Source: Varroa destructor
Taxonomy: Eukaryota; Arthropoda; Arachnida; Mesostigmata; Varroidae
Direction of reading: 5' to 3'
Assembly: GCF_002443255.2 (NCBI RefSeq)
Contig: NW_019211455.1
Span: 17,769,126 to 17,833,125, forward strand
Length of the DNA: 64,000 nucleotides
This document shows, one piece after another, positions 50,358 to 60,867 of this stretch (the stretch's first letter is position 1; each line of letters begins with the position of its first letter). The position numbers were made by a program, and so were the translations under genes. The notes beneath the pieces were generated by a model that saw only the letters and a list, made by a program, of their open reading frames with translations, searched no databases and was not told where the DNA came from.

Positions 50358-50363
50358 TTTATT
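50358..50363 (-). terminator. Poly(A) signal of tyrosine decarboxylase
   Basis: AATAAA on the - strand, 53 bases after the stop codon. Confidence 0.7.
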
Positions 50364-50416
50364 TGTTTTCATTAATGTTGCAAGTGTCATTTGGTGGCAT
50401 TGGCATAAAGCATTGT

Positions 50417-50671
50417 CTAGCCGACGTTTTGTTGAGTGCAGGAAATATTTTGCAGCTTCTCAGCTGAACACGACATTTTCTTGGCAGCTCCGTCGACGGC
50501 ATCACCCTTGTTAACGCTCTCGTTATCGGAGAGCGCGCGTACGATTTTTGGGTTGTATAGCTTCGGATCAGAAACCATTCGCACAAAGAATGATCTTTTG
50601 TACCGCAACGAATGGCGTTTCTTGTCGAGAATGAAGACTTCGTCCGGTTCGGCAGTCTCATACTCCGTTTC
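50417..50671 (-). CDS. Tdc: Tdc coding exon 13, C-terminal tail
   Basis: Residues 539-622 to TAG after [30 protein letters not shown] is the Tdc-specific tail motif; the remainder is hydrophilic. Confidence 0.93.
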   Translation of the reverse strand, partial: ETEYETAEPDEVFILDKKRHSLRYKRSFFVRMVSDPKLYNPKIVRALSDNESVNKGDAVDGAAKKMSCSAEKLQNISCTQQNVG

Positions 50672-53600
50672 CTGAAAGAAGCCGGCCGCCAAGAAATTCA
50701 CAAATAATACACAAACAAAATACACAAACGGCTCACATCACCAAATACCCAAACAGTTACATTGACAAGTAGTGTATAGCTGCAGAATACGTATTTCAAG
50801 CCGACATAGAGATATCGCCACTGCGTTAAACCCTAACTGAAGAAGAAGATGACAGCGAAGTTCGTTCGTTACTCGCGACGATTGATCTAAACACGAAAAA
50901 TCGGTCGGGTACGCTGTTGTTGCAATACGTTGATATAGCCAACTTTTTGGAAACAATAACCGTTGAAGCCTCACACAGGCCACCACCTTGAAAGTGATCT
51001 ACCTCGAGTAGTTCGGTGGTCGTTTGCGAGATGACGTCCCAGGCGTGCGCCACGTCCTCATCAGTTGCATTCTGGGCACATACGCAAAACCGAATCACGA
51101 AGCGGTTATGCAGTGACGCGGGCACCATGTGCAGGCGGCCGCTGGCATTGATCATTGTTAGAAGCTTCTTGTTCAGCGCATTACTGCCCTGAAATTCCAA
51201 CAGGGTATTAGTAGCCTACGTTGATACTAGTTGTATAATTTAAAAAAACTATACAAGTGCATATATATTTTTGAGAAGACAAACATCTAGAAGGGAAGCG
51301 CTGATACCAACTTGTTGCTGAATCAAATCAGATCACAGGCTTTTGCTAGTAAATGGTGAATTGTTGTGCTATCCAATTACGTGGCTTGGAGCTTAGGAGG
51401 ACACTAAAAGCGGACTCAAATTACGTTGCGACGTTACGTTAAAGCTTACGCCTGATTCTAAAAAGTACGGAGACCTTTTACCTTGAGTCTAAAGCATACG
51501 AGCGATAAGATAACCTCGTTGACGACTTCGAAACGCTCGTCGTGCCTAACGAGGCACTCAAATTTTTTTGCAAGCCGTACGTGGTCACGGATGTAGCGCT
51601 GTAGTCCCTCGACACCGTAGCGACGGATGACAAACCATAGCTTCAGCGAGCGAAATCGACGACTCAGAGGAATGCCCCAATGCTGACGGTAAAAAAGTCT
51701 GTCATAGTTACTATGACTCTTTTTTAAGGTGTAAAAAAAACGTCACATCAGCCCTCGATTCAATGCCAACATACATACAAACAAATAAATGCACAACAAT
51801 CGTGCCATTATATGATCTATTGCTACCTGGATGCTGTACTTGTCCATGAACAAAATGTCATATCATTCCTATGTGAAATATTGAAGTGTACGTTTTTGGA
51901 GTCCATAAAAACAGAGATGTTTTTGAAGTAATGCGCCCAGTTACGACACAGCCTAATCTCAAATACAAAGCTTACTACACAGAACGATCTATATTTGCTA
52001 GAATCAACCGCGAGATCCACATATCCAGACGGGCTACTATAGCTATATATTTTTTTTTAACTATAGGTAAGCAAGGTATATTACTCTGTAGTCGATGGCT
52101 TTGTCGGAATAGCTATGCTGAAGGTATAGAGGGTCCACAACCAATGCTTCCGTTAGTTTAAATCGATCCTTCACCCTGAAAAGCGAATAATCATTAAATG
52201 TATTGGCAGAGTTAGCGACATTTCTTAACTGCATCAATAACAAAATTTGTTTGTTATGAGGCAAGCGTACCCGTGGCCTACTGAACGTGAAGATACCTGG
52301 CTGTCTGGCGTAAACATACTACGGTTTATTCTGGGAGTCGGCCATCGAAATGCATAGATAAAACGCTAACATATTTGTAATTAGTCTAGATCTAGCTTTT
52401 TGTAGCCTGCACCATAGCTGCATTAACCTACGGGTTTTGGCCTGTCTATAGCAAAGCAGATATTTCGAAAATAATGACAATCCCAACACGCCCCTTTACT
52501 CCGGACGCAATACGTTGCTTCCCTGAGTCGTAACCCAGATTTGAATTTTGTTTTTGACTGACTCAAGCATACGAGCTTAGTATCGTCAATTTTCTTTTGC
52601 TTTTAAGGTAGTTTAAGAAAGCTTTATTGGAAGTAGACAATACGACCTACACCGAGTTGATAATATATCCATCCCTACATTATACATACCACATAGTTGA
52701 ACAATCGAAGTTGACCAGCATCCACTTGTTCGGATTAGTATTGAAGGACATCGCGTGCTCAAGACCATCGGTGAGGTGCTGGAACTCGGGGCATATGAAA
52801 GCTGAACCAGCGAAAGCCGCATCGACGTGCAACCATATATCCTCCTGCTTACAAATTGGCCCAATCTCATCAAGAGGATCAAACGCACAACATGATGTTG
52901 AACCGAGCGTTGCCGATACCTGATTGGTAACATCCATACCCGTTATACTAAACCTCTATATGTTCAGTTATAACGTGCGATATATATCTATATATGCGAA
53001 AAAAATGTCTATCAAATTATTCCGACGCTGCCCTACATATGATTAATAGTTCGACAAATGTTTACTTAATTAAAAAAAGGATTTATTTTCACTAGCAGAT
53101 CTGTGGAACTAATGCATGCGACTCTAGTAACACACTCGAATCTTCAATTGAATATAATAACTTACGAAAAAGGGTATTAATCCTGCCGCTTTGTCCTCTT
53201 TGATGGCTCTTGCAAGAACGTTCCCGCGCAGCCGATTGCTCAGGTCTGTATCTAAAATGCGGAGCTTTACGAAGCCGATCCGGGCAGCTTTCTCGACGCA
53301 TGAATGGGACTGTACAACATACGACAGAACCCATTTCTAATGAGTGACTTATGTGTCTTGACAAAACTTAATATGGCCCAATTGGCAGTCCTCACGCAAA
53401 TGAACTTACCTAACCTAACTTAACCCCGCTCAGCCAATATTTACTATAGGAAGAACGATAGCCAATCTGCTAGATTAACCATGAACGAATAAGCAGTCAA
53501 AATGAACACTAACCTCGGTCGAACAGTAGGCCATTAATTTAGGCAAAATCGCGTAATCATCCAGAGTGGGATATTTAAGTTTCGCTTTTTTAATTGAGTC

Positions 53601-54092
53601 GTAACGTGCCGCTAACAACGATACCAGGACGCATTCCGACGCAGACGTCTGAAAATTATTTAATCAAAATTAAAACGATATGTATACGTAATTGTAAAGC
53701 CCTGTAGAACGTGCAGATTCTGACTTTTATTTTTTCCTGCACACAAACCGTCACATATTGACCTGAATACAATACAGTAACGAGTATTGGACTTGTGTGC
53801 CCTCCTCCGCTGTGAATGCTGATCAACAGTAAAAATGTTTGCTTATTTAGTTACGGATGGTATTTACTTGGCATAGGGTGGAAAATGAAAAGATGGACAT
53901 GTTTCTACATACCTGTATAACGCCGCCACCTTTGCTGTCACCATGTAGACAGAGAAAGTCTTCTGGAAGACCAATCATTTTTCCTATAATTAACAATAAA
54001 CCCATGGTTACTGTTTTAAAAAAGAAATTAGTTCTACGAATTGTATCTCGAATATTACCCAGAATAATTTCTAAACATAATGCTATTTTGTG

Positions 54093-54177
<85 letters not shown>

Positions 54178-57100
54178 GGTAGATGGAAGCTTCAACGGCG
54201 TTTAGTCATAATCTATACGCAGACGAGTTAAAGCTATATGACCGGTCACTAGTTCACTGAAAAGGGGTCGAAAGAAGCTGCTTTAAAGGGAATTGTGATC
54301 TTGTAGATGTGTCTTTTTGACAGTGAACCAAACCCAATTGAAAATTATGATTAGCGTGATTATTGCGGAGATAAGGTTCTAATCAGTCTAAAACATAGTT
54401 ACTACCGTGAAACCTGGCTATTGTAATTTTAAAAGCACATAAAAGCCATCGTTTTGTGAAAGCAGCATCGCTAATCCTTTCGCGATGACACAAGCTTGAG
54501 GCAATTCTGCAAGATATCTGAAGTGCTGAAGGGATGCGTAAAAGATTTTGCTATTCGAGTGAATAAACTTTGAAGTAAACTATCAGTATCTACCGTAAGT
54601 TAATCAGTAAAGTACAAAGTGTGCTTAGCAAAGTGACTATAATACCAATAGCTACATTTGTTTTCTGCACTTCAGTGGTCTGATTCTAACAGTTGCTGAC
54701 ATATAACACTAATCTGAGATTTATAATCAATCAGTGAATTCTAATAATATAGTAATAACGAGACGAAGATGTAATGCGCGGCTGGTATTCTTCTGCAGCT
54801 CAAATCTTAATGCGTCTCTTCGCCTAATAACGGCGCGCTTGATTGTATAGAAAAATGTCCAACAAAATTAGGATCACTTAAATGAATTTTACGAGCCGTA
54901 AATTTGTTTCTCAACAATGGTTTTATTAGTGAAATACAAAGTTAGTCAACCAGCGTTTGGCGTGGTGTTTCACACACGTACCAAACAAGTGACAATTCAT
55001 AAACATCGGAAATGATATCGTTTATGATGACATTTTTTTCTTTTGCTTCCAAGCGAAAGCAAACGTACTGTACATGCTCTCTTTTTTTCAAATTAATTTT
55101 CTGGGCTTTTTCCTGTTATATATATATATATATATATAACAGGAAAGCCTACCCTTACCTATAAGCCAGTACAGTTGAACATGTAATCGACTGCGGAGTA
55201 CTCACCCAACCAGTCGAGCATGATAATCTCTAGCTCGGTGCATGCCGGACTGGCGGCCTAAAGGAAGTCAATTAAAATTGCCAGCTGTTAAAAATGTAGC
55301 ACAATCAAAGCATGCTAAATTACCTAAAGAAGGTCGATAGTCACGACAACAAACAAGCGCCTCTTCTAGCAAATACACGCGGAACGAATCAAGAAATCCA
55401 TACTATATACAGGTCATCTAAAATAATGGAGGGTCTCTATGAAGCCAGTATGAAGCAATACAACTACAGGCAGGGAACGATGGAGCAGCGTCTACGAGTA
55501 AGTCCGCATAGAACGATAGTCCATTAATTCGACAAAGAACAGGATTTTTAAAGTCATTTTATGATGGAACAGTTAGACCAACCCATACAGTTAGTAACTC
55601 AGGAAACGTACACAAAAATTTATCTTCATATTTAGAGATATCGTTCCACAAATCTACCGGACACTCGCCTTCGGTTCATTTACCGCCGAACAAACCCGAT
55701 CGAGAACTGTGGGGCCTAAAGTTCTTCGTTTCACTTTTTCTTAGACTCCGCTCTTGAGCAACCCTTAAGCTCTCAAACGAGGACATTAGCACCTAAAAGC
55801 TTCTGACTTTATAAGAACCCTATATTGTCTATAATGCTAGAAGTTTCGACCAACAAACGATCCTCGACGAATACCATTGCGGTCGGAGACACATGGATGA
55901 GTCTGTGCCATCTACTCTGAAAACGAATTTGGATATCACATTTAGACAGCGAGCAGATTAATATGCATGCTAAACAGAACGTTTACATCTGCTGGTATTC
56001 GATAGCCTGAAGTTGGGAAAGAGGACGATAAGCGTTCTGCCCGGTACTTATGCTTTCTCCGATCAACTGAAAGAAGGCGTGTTGAGGTAACTGTGGTATG
56101 TCCCTGTATAAAATGTCATTATACTAGAAAGGTAAGAAAAAGGTGATAGGCTTTTGAAAAGTACTTGATATTCAGTGTAGGAAAAATAGAAATGGAGACT
56201 ATCTCGTTTTTGAGTGAATCCACCTGATCTAGAGAGGCAGATATTAGGCAAAAAAGGAACGTGAAGGAAATTTCCCAGGAAAACCGCATAGGATTTTCGA
56301 TAAGGACAGAAAGCGCCAAGTCCCAATCGACTTGATAATTATATTTTAAAGAAATATAAGATCTGTTTTGTACAGTGAGGTGAAATAAACATAAGAATTG
56401 CCAAAATTCCATCCGGACTTTCACTTGTATATTAAATTATATATATAGCAATCAAAATCAACTTTCAGATGACCCAGCAATAGAAGAAGAAGAAGAAATA
56501 AATGCAGTACTTCTAGGTGATTTTATGCATAAAATAAATCTTTTAAAGGAATAATCGTTTTCGACGTATAGGCCTGATAGCTTAGACTTAGCTTACTTTA
56601 AATAATCAAAATGGTAAAAATCATATATTTTTTATCCTACGTGTATAATCATTTCAAATAAGCACTTTATTCAAAAACGCTTTCCAGTATTTTTACTTTG
56701 TAACGACTCTTTTCATTTTGATAAAAGCGACGGACAATATGTGCACATTTCAGAACTACTTATTTGTAATTTAAATATTTAACCCTTAAATCCTTTTTAT
56801 AAAACTATTTGAAATTCTTGGTTTAGCCTATTTTATATGACACTTATAAATAAAGTTCAGAAATCAATATACAAATTGATTTTCCAATTGAGGTAGAATA
56901 GCTGTTCATCTTTTTCTTCACAAATTCCTCTAATAAGATTTTAATAGTTTTAATTTCAGAATTAATTTACTATTAAGATGGCTAACCTTGATTTAAATTT
57001 CTACTTTCTTCAAATCACTAGTTATCCCAAAATACTTCACAATGTTTTAAAAAGTAATAAATTATCTAAATTAAGTCAATGCTTTAACTGTCTAATCACA

Positions 57101-58584
57101 GCTCAAAGCAAAAAAATCAGACTTCCTTATACGACTTTGTATAAGAGTTGTAAGATCGAGTATAAAGTTCTCATTAGAGCCGATCGTATCTAGCTTAAAC
57201 TTCTCAAGATAATTATTTTGACTGTTTTGCTATCTTCATTGAGCTCTTTGTAAGCAGTGCTTCAATTCGAAAAGCGAAAAAAGAAGAGTTCGAAAAGGTG
57301 CTGCATATCCGCCATTCTGTTCTTCACTATTCTCATGCTGGAAAAGTGGAGACAAAAATAATTGTTTGCGAAGTTGAAACAAGACGTTCGGAAAATGTTA
57401 TCACTTCCCAACTTCGGTTTAATCACTTCGGAACTGGAAATTTCAATTTGATACACTCCGGACGATCATAGGACCGAAACGACGATAAACTGCAAGAACC
57501 CCTTAAACAGGATGCGGCACAGTTGACCCGAGAGCTCTCTATGCAGCTGGGGGAAACCCGAATGACTGTTATCAGTCGTTTGCATGCACTCGAAAAGATG
57601 GGAAAAGGAGGGGAAGTGAACCCCCAAAAACTTAGTGAAAATGGAAAAAAAAGTTCAACAATGTTTTTTAGTTTTAGTTTCTTGCAAGAAAAAATAAAGT
57701 AATTTCCATACTGGTCGTTACTGACGATGAGAAGTTGATCTTGGCCACCCTTCTAGGCGCGAAGCTAAACTACTAGATCCTTATAACTTAACACCACGAA
57801 GAAATATTCATGGTTTGAGGCTGCGCCTCGGCATATGGTAGGATGGGAAGGGGGTGTTATACTACTGAGCTTCTGAGACCCCAAAAAAAAATAACTACAA
57901 GAGGCAGTTGCTCAAACTAACTCATCCGTCTGAACTATGAAATTGGTATCTTGACAACACTGTACTGAATATTACTTTGAAGACCTAACGAGCATTAACG
58001 GCCTTCCGAGGGGAAACTGCTTCACTTGGCATACAGCCCGTACGTCTCTCCACCATATTATTATTATTATTTGTTTCGGTTAATGCAGCATAGCCAGAAA
58101 AGTAAACAACGTCCGCAAGTGAGTCGGCGACTGCATTGGACTAAACATAGTGACTCGGTCTCGCCTAGCGTATCTTCTAGCCGACTCACCACTATTTTTC
58201 GAATAGCCCGCGCCATCGCTCAAAGCCCCTAGCAACGGAAGCCTTCAAAAAGAACTTTTTAAAGTAGAAGAAAAATTCACGGGAGTTGATAGGGACTTCT
58301 TAGCTTCATCTATGATGAAAAGCCAGGAGTGGAAAGGGGCGAATACACTAAACAAACATATAATGACTCGCATTAGTGTGCATGAGTTCTACCGTAGACT
58401 CTGCAGGAAAGCCGGTTTCTACGAGCCTAACGATACACATAGGTGCTCCAGATGTGCGAGAAATTGATAGAGATCATGCAACTCCTTATCCCCCTTGTAT
58501 CATCTTTAGAACATCTAGCAAATCTCTTAGATTAGTTTCAATAACTCATTTTCTTGCTTTTTTGGATCCTTTGCTGTTAACTTA

Positions 58585-58618
<34 letters not shown>

Positions 58619-60607
58619 AAAACATATATATATATATATATATATGAACATCGTTAGCAAAGGCAAATTGAAAAAAAAATAAAGAAATCTATCTGTGTAT
58701 GTTATCACTAAAAAGCTAATGGAAGAACTTTCAAGATCTTTTTACATCCTGCACTTACCCAGCTGAAACCAACACATCCGATAGCGTCGGAGACCATGTC
58801 AGCAAGAATTGATGGATAACTGTTTCCTGCCGGAAAATAAGCATGGAATCGGGGATGCTGCCAGTGCGTCACCTATTCGACAGTTACATACAACAGAATC
58901 GGCATTTTAAACTTCCGTACCTTTTTAAAAACCTTATAATTGTTCTTTATTAATATCGCATCAATTGCTGTGACCCGAATATAGCACTAGTTTTAACGTT
59001 CTTGTAAATGCGTGTTTATAGATCAGGTGAAAGTTCTTGCAACAACCATGTACGCGGCCTCACATACTTACTCCTGGCATGATGTACTTTTCGAAGTCCG
59101 CCATGATTATATCCCAATTTTCCGGTTTATAAGGTGCCTTCCGCGGAAGCAAATCTGTAACACGTTTTTGTCAGAGTCAATAATTAACTAGTGATATTGT
59201 GTCCGGTGCCTCATCCAAGCTGTCATTATGGCAATACGAAATTATAGACATAGTGTTTTCTTTGGAGACCTCTTTTATTTTCAAAACAGTGTGAAGAATT
59301 ACAAGGACCCGCTTCATTTTGATTTTGAATATGACTGACAATAAAAATTTTCTAAAAAACTGGATACATAATAATAGTCACGAATTATCAACGAATGCAT
59401 CCAACGTACTCTAAACAAGCTGGATTTCCTAAATTCAAGAGCCAGTGTTTCTAAAGATAAGTAACGTGAAGATAAATCTAACAGTCCGTTACCTTTGAGG
59501 TATCCAGGTTCGCACTTGGGAGTCACTCGTCTTTGGCCAATGTTCTCGAGATATTCGGCGATATAATCGACCATTTCTCGGCCCTTTATTCGAAATTCTT
59601 CTGTACTCATACCCCATGATACACTCTCGCCACAACCATTTCCATCCGCTGCAATAGATTGGTTCGTTAATGCAAAACAACCGTTCATCTGATCAATACA
59701 AAAAACGTGCTTAATTTTACTTAAAGAATACATTTTCTTAATTTCCACTTTACGGTATTCAGGTTTTCTTAAGGATCGTAGGACAGATAGCAGCAGTGCG
59801 AAACATGAAGGTTTTAATAGGTTTCCTTTCTCACTCAGTTGTGACCTGACATTGATATGGTTTTTGCGTCCTGGAACTACGTTAGCTATATGAATAGGAT
59901 TGTCCATCTTACAGGAAGTCTCAATATTAGCCAAGTCAAGACGTTTCAATGGATATACTTTTTTCCAAAAATATCGACGAGTTATCTATGATCAAATCAT
60001 GCCGATTAAGCACAAAGCTTAGTGGCGTTCTCTATACTTACCTAAATCAACCATAGAACACCTCAGGTTAACCAAATTGCATTAAGGCGGCACAAAATAT
60101 ATTGTCCAATGCATCCCTTATAAAAGAAAATTATCACTTTTACGGCATACGTCTAACTGTTATGTCCTAACACAAAAAATTAAAATGAAAACCACATTAA
60201 TTGTCCTGCCAAAATGCACTATTTTAGTCAAACATTTTATGTAAAATATGAGGAGATGCTTATAAATAATTTCTCTCAGTGCATCACTCTTAATGACGTA
60301 CTACTATTAATCAGTTTCTATTACTCTCTTCATAAACGATTTAATATGTAATACAAATATAAAATTAGCTATTAGTCTATTCATATTTTCTACTAACTAC
60401 AGAATCTTTAATTCTGTAGTCACCTAAGCCTATTACATTGGTAAGTAAGCACTTACGAAGCACAGGCCGATGATGAGGTGACTGGTTGAGTTTTCTTGGC
60501 GTATTTGGACATAGATTAGCGTTACACTTGTGTTGAGGTGATGCCTGAGGAGTCGAGTTGTTATCCGACGAACGTGGAAGCAGTTTCTGCATCCATGAAA
60601 GGTTCAT
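50417..60607 (-). CDS. Tdc: Tyrosine decarboxylase (13 coding exons)
   Basis: PLP-dependent enzyme making tyramine from tyrosine, the first step to octopamine. On the - strand, 60607-60457, 59648-59493, 59154-59072, 58872-58759, 55257-55206, 53983-53913, 53648-53514, 53309-53166, 52919-52690, 52175-52085, 51682-51482, 51188-51003 and 50671-50417 join in one frame of 1869 bases (622 residues). Key residues: His256 (PLP stacking), Asp335 in HVDAA, PLP lysine Lys367 in NTNPNKW, catalytic-loop Tyr396. Tyr rather than Phe there points to decarboxylation, not aldehyde synthesis. [22 protein letters not shown] and the tail [13 protein letters not shown] are Tdc features not shared with DOPA decarboxylase. 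The start is uncertain: the family normally begins at Met64 (MSTEEF), and exon 1 adds 63 residues. Introns of 199-514 bases hold nothing recognisable. Confidence 0.93.
51003..51188 (-). CDS. Tdc: Tdc coding exon 12
   Basis: Residues 477-538: [30 protein letters not shown] and [14 protein letters not shown], closest to arthropod Tdc. Donor GAG|GTAGAT, whose phase fits exon 13. Confidence 0.93.
51482..51682 (-). CDS. Tdc: Tdc coding exon 11
   Basis: Residues 410-476: [20 protein letters not shown] through VCFRLK, ending AAG|GTAAAA. Confidence 0.94.
52085..52175 (-). CDS. Tdc: Tdc coding exon 10, catalytic loop
   Basis: Residues 379-409: [20 protein letters not shown], typical of Tdc. Tyr396 is the proton donor position of the mobile loop. 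Donor AGA|GTAATA. Confidence 0.94.
52690..52919 (-). CDS. Tdc: Tdc coding exon 9, PLP site
   Basis: Residues 303-378 plus two bases. [28 protein letters not shown] (Asp335 pairs with the pyridine nitrogen) and [17 protein letters not shown] (Lys367, Schiff base). LGST replaces the more usual LGTT at the turn. Confidence 0.96.
53166..53309 (-). CDS. Tdc: Tdc coding exon 8
   Basis: Residues 255-302: [19 protein letters not shown] with His256, which stacks on the PLP ring, through AAGLIPFF. Donor TTC|GTAAGT. Confidence 0.93.
53514..53648 (-). CDS. Tdc: Tdc coding exon 7
   Basis: Residues 210-254: [15 protein letters not shown] holds the Ser/Ala phosphate-binding turn; ends KLMAYCSTE just before the PLP-stacking His in the next exon. 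Confidence 0.93.
53913..53983 (-). CDS. Tdc: Tdc coding exon 6
   Basis: Residues 186-209: [11 protein letters not shown] and GGGVIQ, before the PLP phosphate-binding turn. Donor CAG|GTATGT. Confidence 0.93.
54096..54174. repeat. Composite (TA)n(GA)n microsatellite
   Basis: About 46 bases of TA running directly into about 32 bases of GA in Tdc intron 5. Confidence 0.97.
55109..55146. repeat. 38-base perfect palindrome with TA core
   Basis: TTTCCTGTTA...TAACAGGAAA with alternating TA between; fully self-complementary. Confidence 0.93.
55206..55257 (-). CDS. Tdc: Tdc coding exon 5
   Basis: Residues 169-185 plus one base: [18 protein letters not shown], nearly invariant in the family. Only 52 bases long. 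Acceptor CTTCCTTTAG, donor G|GTGAGT. Confidence 0.93.
57270..57940 (+). mobile_element. mariner transposase fossil (N-terminal to central)
   Basis: The + strand reads, across stops and shifts, a helix-turn-helix-like N-terminus ([17 protein letters not shown]), then [40 protein letters not shown] (where active copies read LGKWVPHELSE), TDDEK (first catalytic Asp, usually TGDEKW), and WDGKGVLYY (usually WDWKG). Order and spacing match irritans-type mariner transposase. It is dead and lies antisense in Tdc intron 4. Confidence 0.85.
58583..58645. repeat. Interrupted (TA)n tract
   Basis: Three TA blocks separated by single-base changes and AAAAC, in Tdc intron 4 near exon 4. Confidence 0.93.
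58759..58872 (-). CDS. Tdc: Tdc coding exon 4
   Basis: Residues 131-168: [20 protein letters not shown] and CVGFSW, substrate-pocket segment of the family. Donor TGG|GTAAGT. Confidence 0.94.
59072..59154 (-). CDS. Tdc: Tdc coding exon 3
   Basis: Residues 103-130, acceptor CGTGTTACAG, donor GGA|GTAAGT. Encodes LLPRKAP and FEKYIMPG, matching the loop and helix before VTHW. Confidence 0.92.
59493..59648 (-). CDS. Tdc: Tdc coding exon 2
   Basis: Residues 51-102 plus one base after ACCAATCTATTGCAG, ending AAAG|GTAACG. Contains [20 protein letters not shown] and [12 protein letters not shown], the conserved N-terminus of aromatic amino acid decarboxylases. Met64 is the family's usual start. Confidence 0.93.
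59649..60456. other. Tdc intron 1
   Basis: 808 bases. The exon 2 frame stays open upstream to about 59949, but the acceptor at 59649 and the family start argue that it is intron. A 10-bp hairpin lies at 60396-60420. Confidence 0.65.
60457..60607 (-). CDS. Tdc: Tdc coding exon 1, N-terminal extension
   Basis: 50 codons plus one base from ATG 60607 to donor CTTC|GTAAGT; the phase fits exon 2. Ser, Pro, Asn and Gln-rich, no fold recognised. GC-rich and coding-like, but known Tdc proteins usually lack it. Confidence 0.6.
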
Positions 60608-60867
60608 GACGTCCCTGCCACGTGCAGGGTAAAGACCGAGCTCCTCTTGATGCTGGGATTCTTGCTCCTCGTCGTCTTCGACCTGATCTCCAAGGCTGCG
60701 CTCACGAATATCGCTGCTACGTAGTAACTTCCGTTGGGTGCTTCTAATTTCCTACGTACGCCTCCTAGTAGTTACCGGCGATGCAGCGACCGACGGCGTA
60801 TAGTAAATAAGATCCGCCGCTACTGGTGAATCACGATGGACGTTGTCACGACGCTTGACTTTGGTTT
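60608..60867 (-). other. Open 5' extension of Tdc exon 1 with a single TAG
   Basis: Upstream of Met 60607 the same frame stays open, GC-rich and coding-like to an acceptor (CTGCTCTCTTGTAG) at 60868, broken only by TAG at 60754-60752. It may be 5' UTR, a readthrough extension, or coding sequence carrying an error. Confidence 0.45.

Larger units (their letters stand above)
53984..55205. other. Tdc intron 5
   Basis: 1.2 kb with a composite TA/GA microsatellite near its 3' end (- strand sense) and a 38-base TA-cored palindrome. No gene seen. Confidence 0.7.
55258..58758. other. Tdc intron 4, the largest
   Basis: 3.5 kb, holding a mariner fossil (57.27-57.94 kb) and part of an interrupted TA tract. 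Small frames at 56.06-56.42 kb have no recognisable product. Confidence 0.7.

Noticed and set aside
59314..59949. 211-codon - strand open frame
   Set aside because: Only 59493-59648 is real Tdc coding sequence; splice sites bound it on both sides and the rest has no family match.
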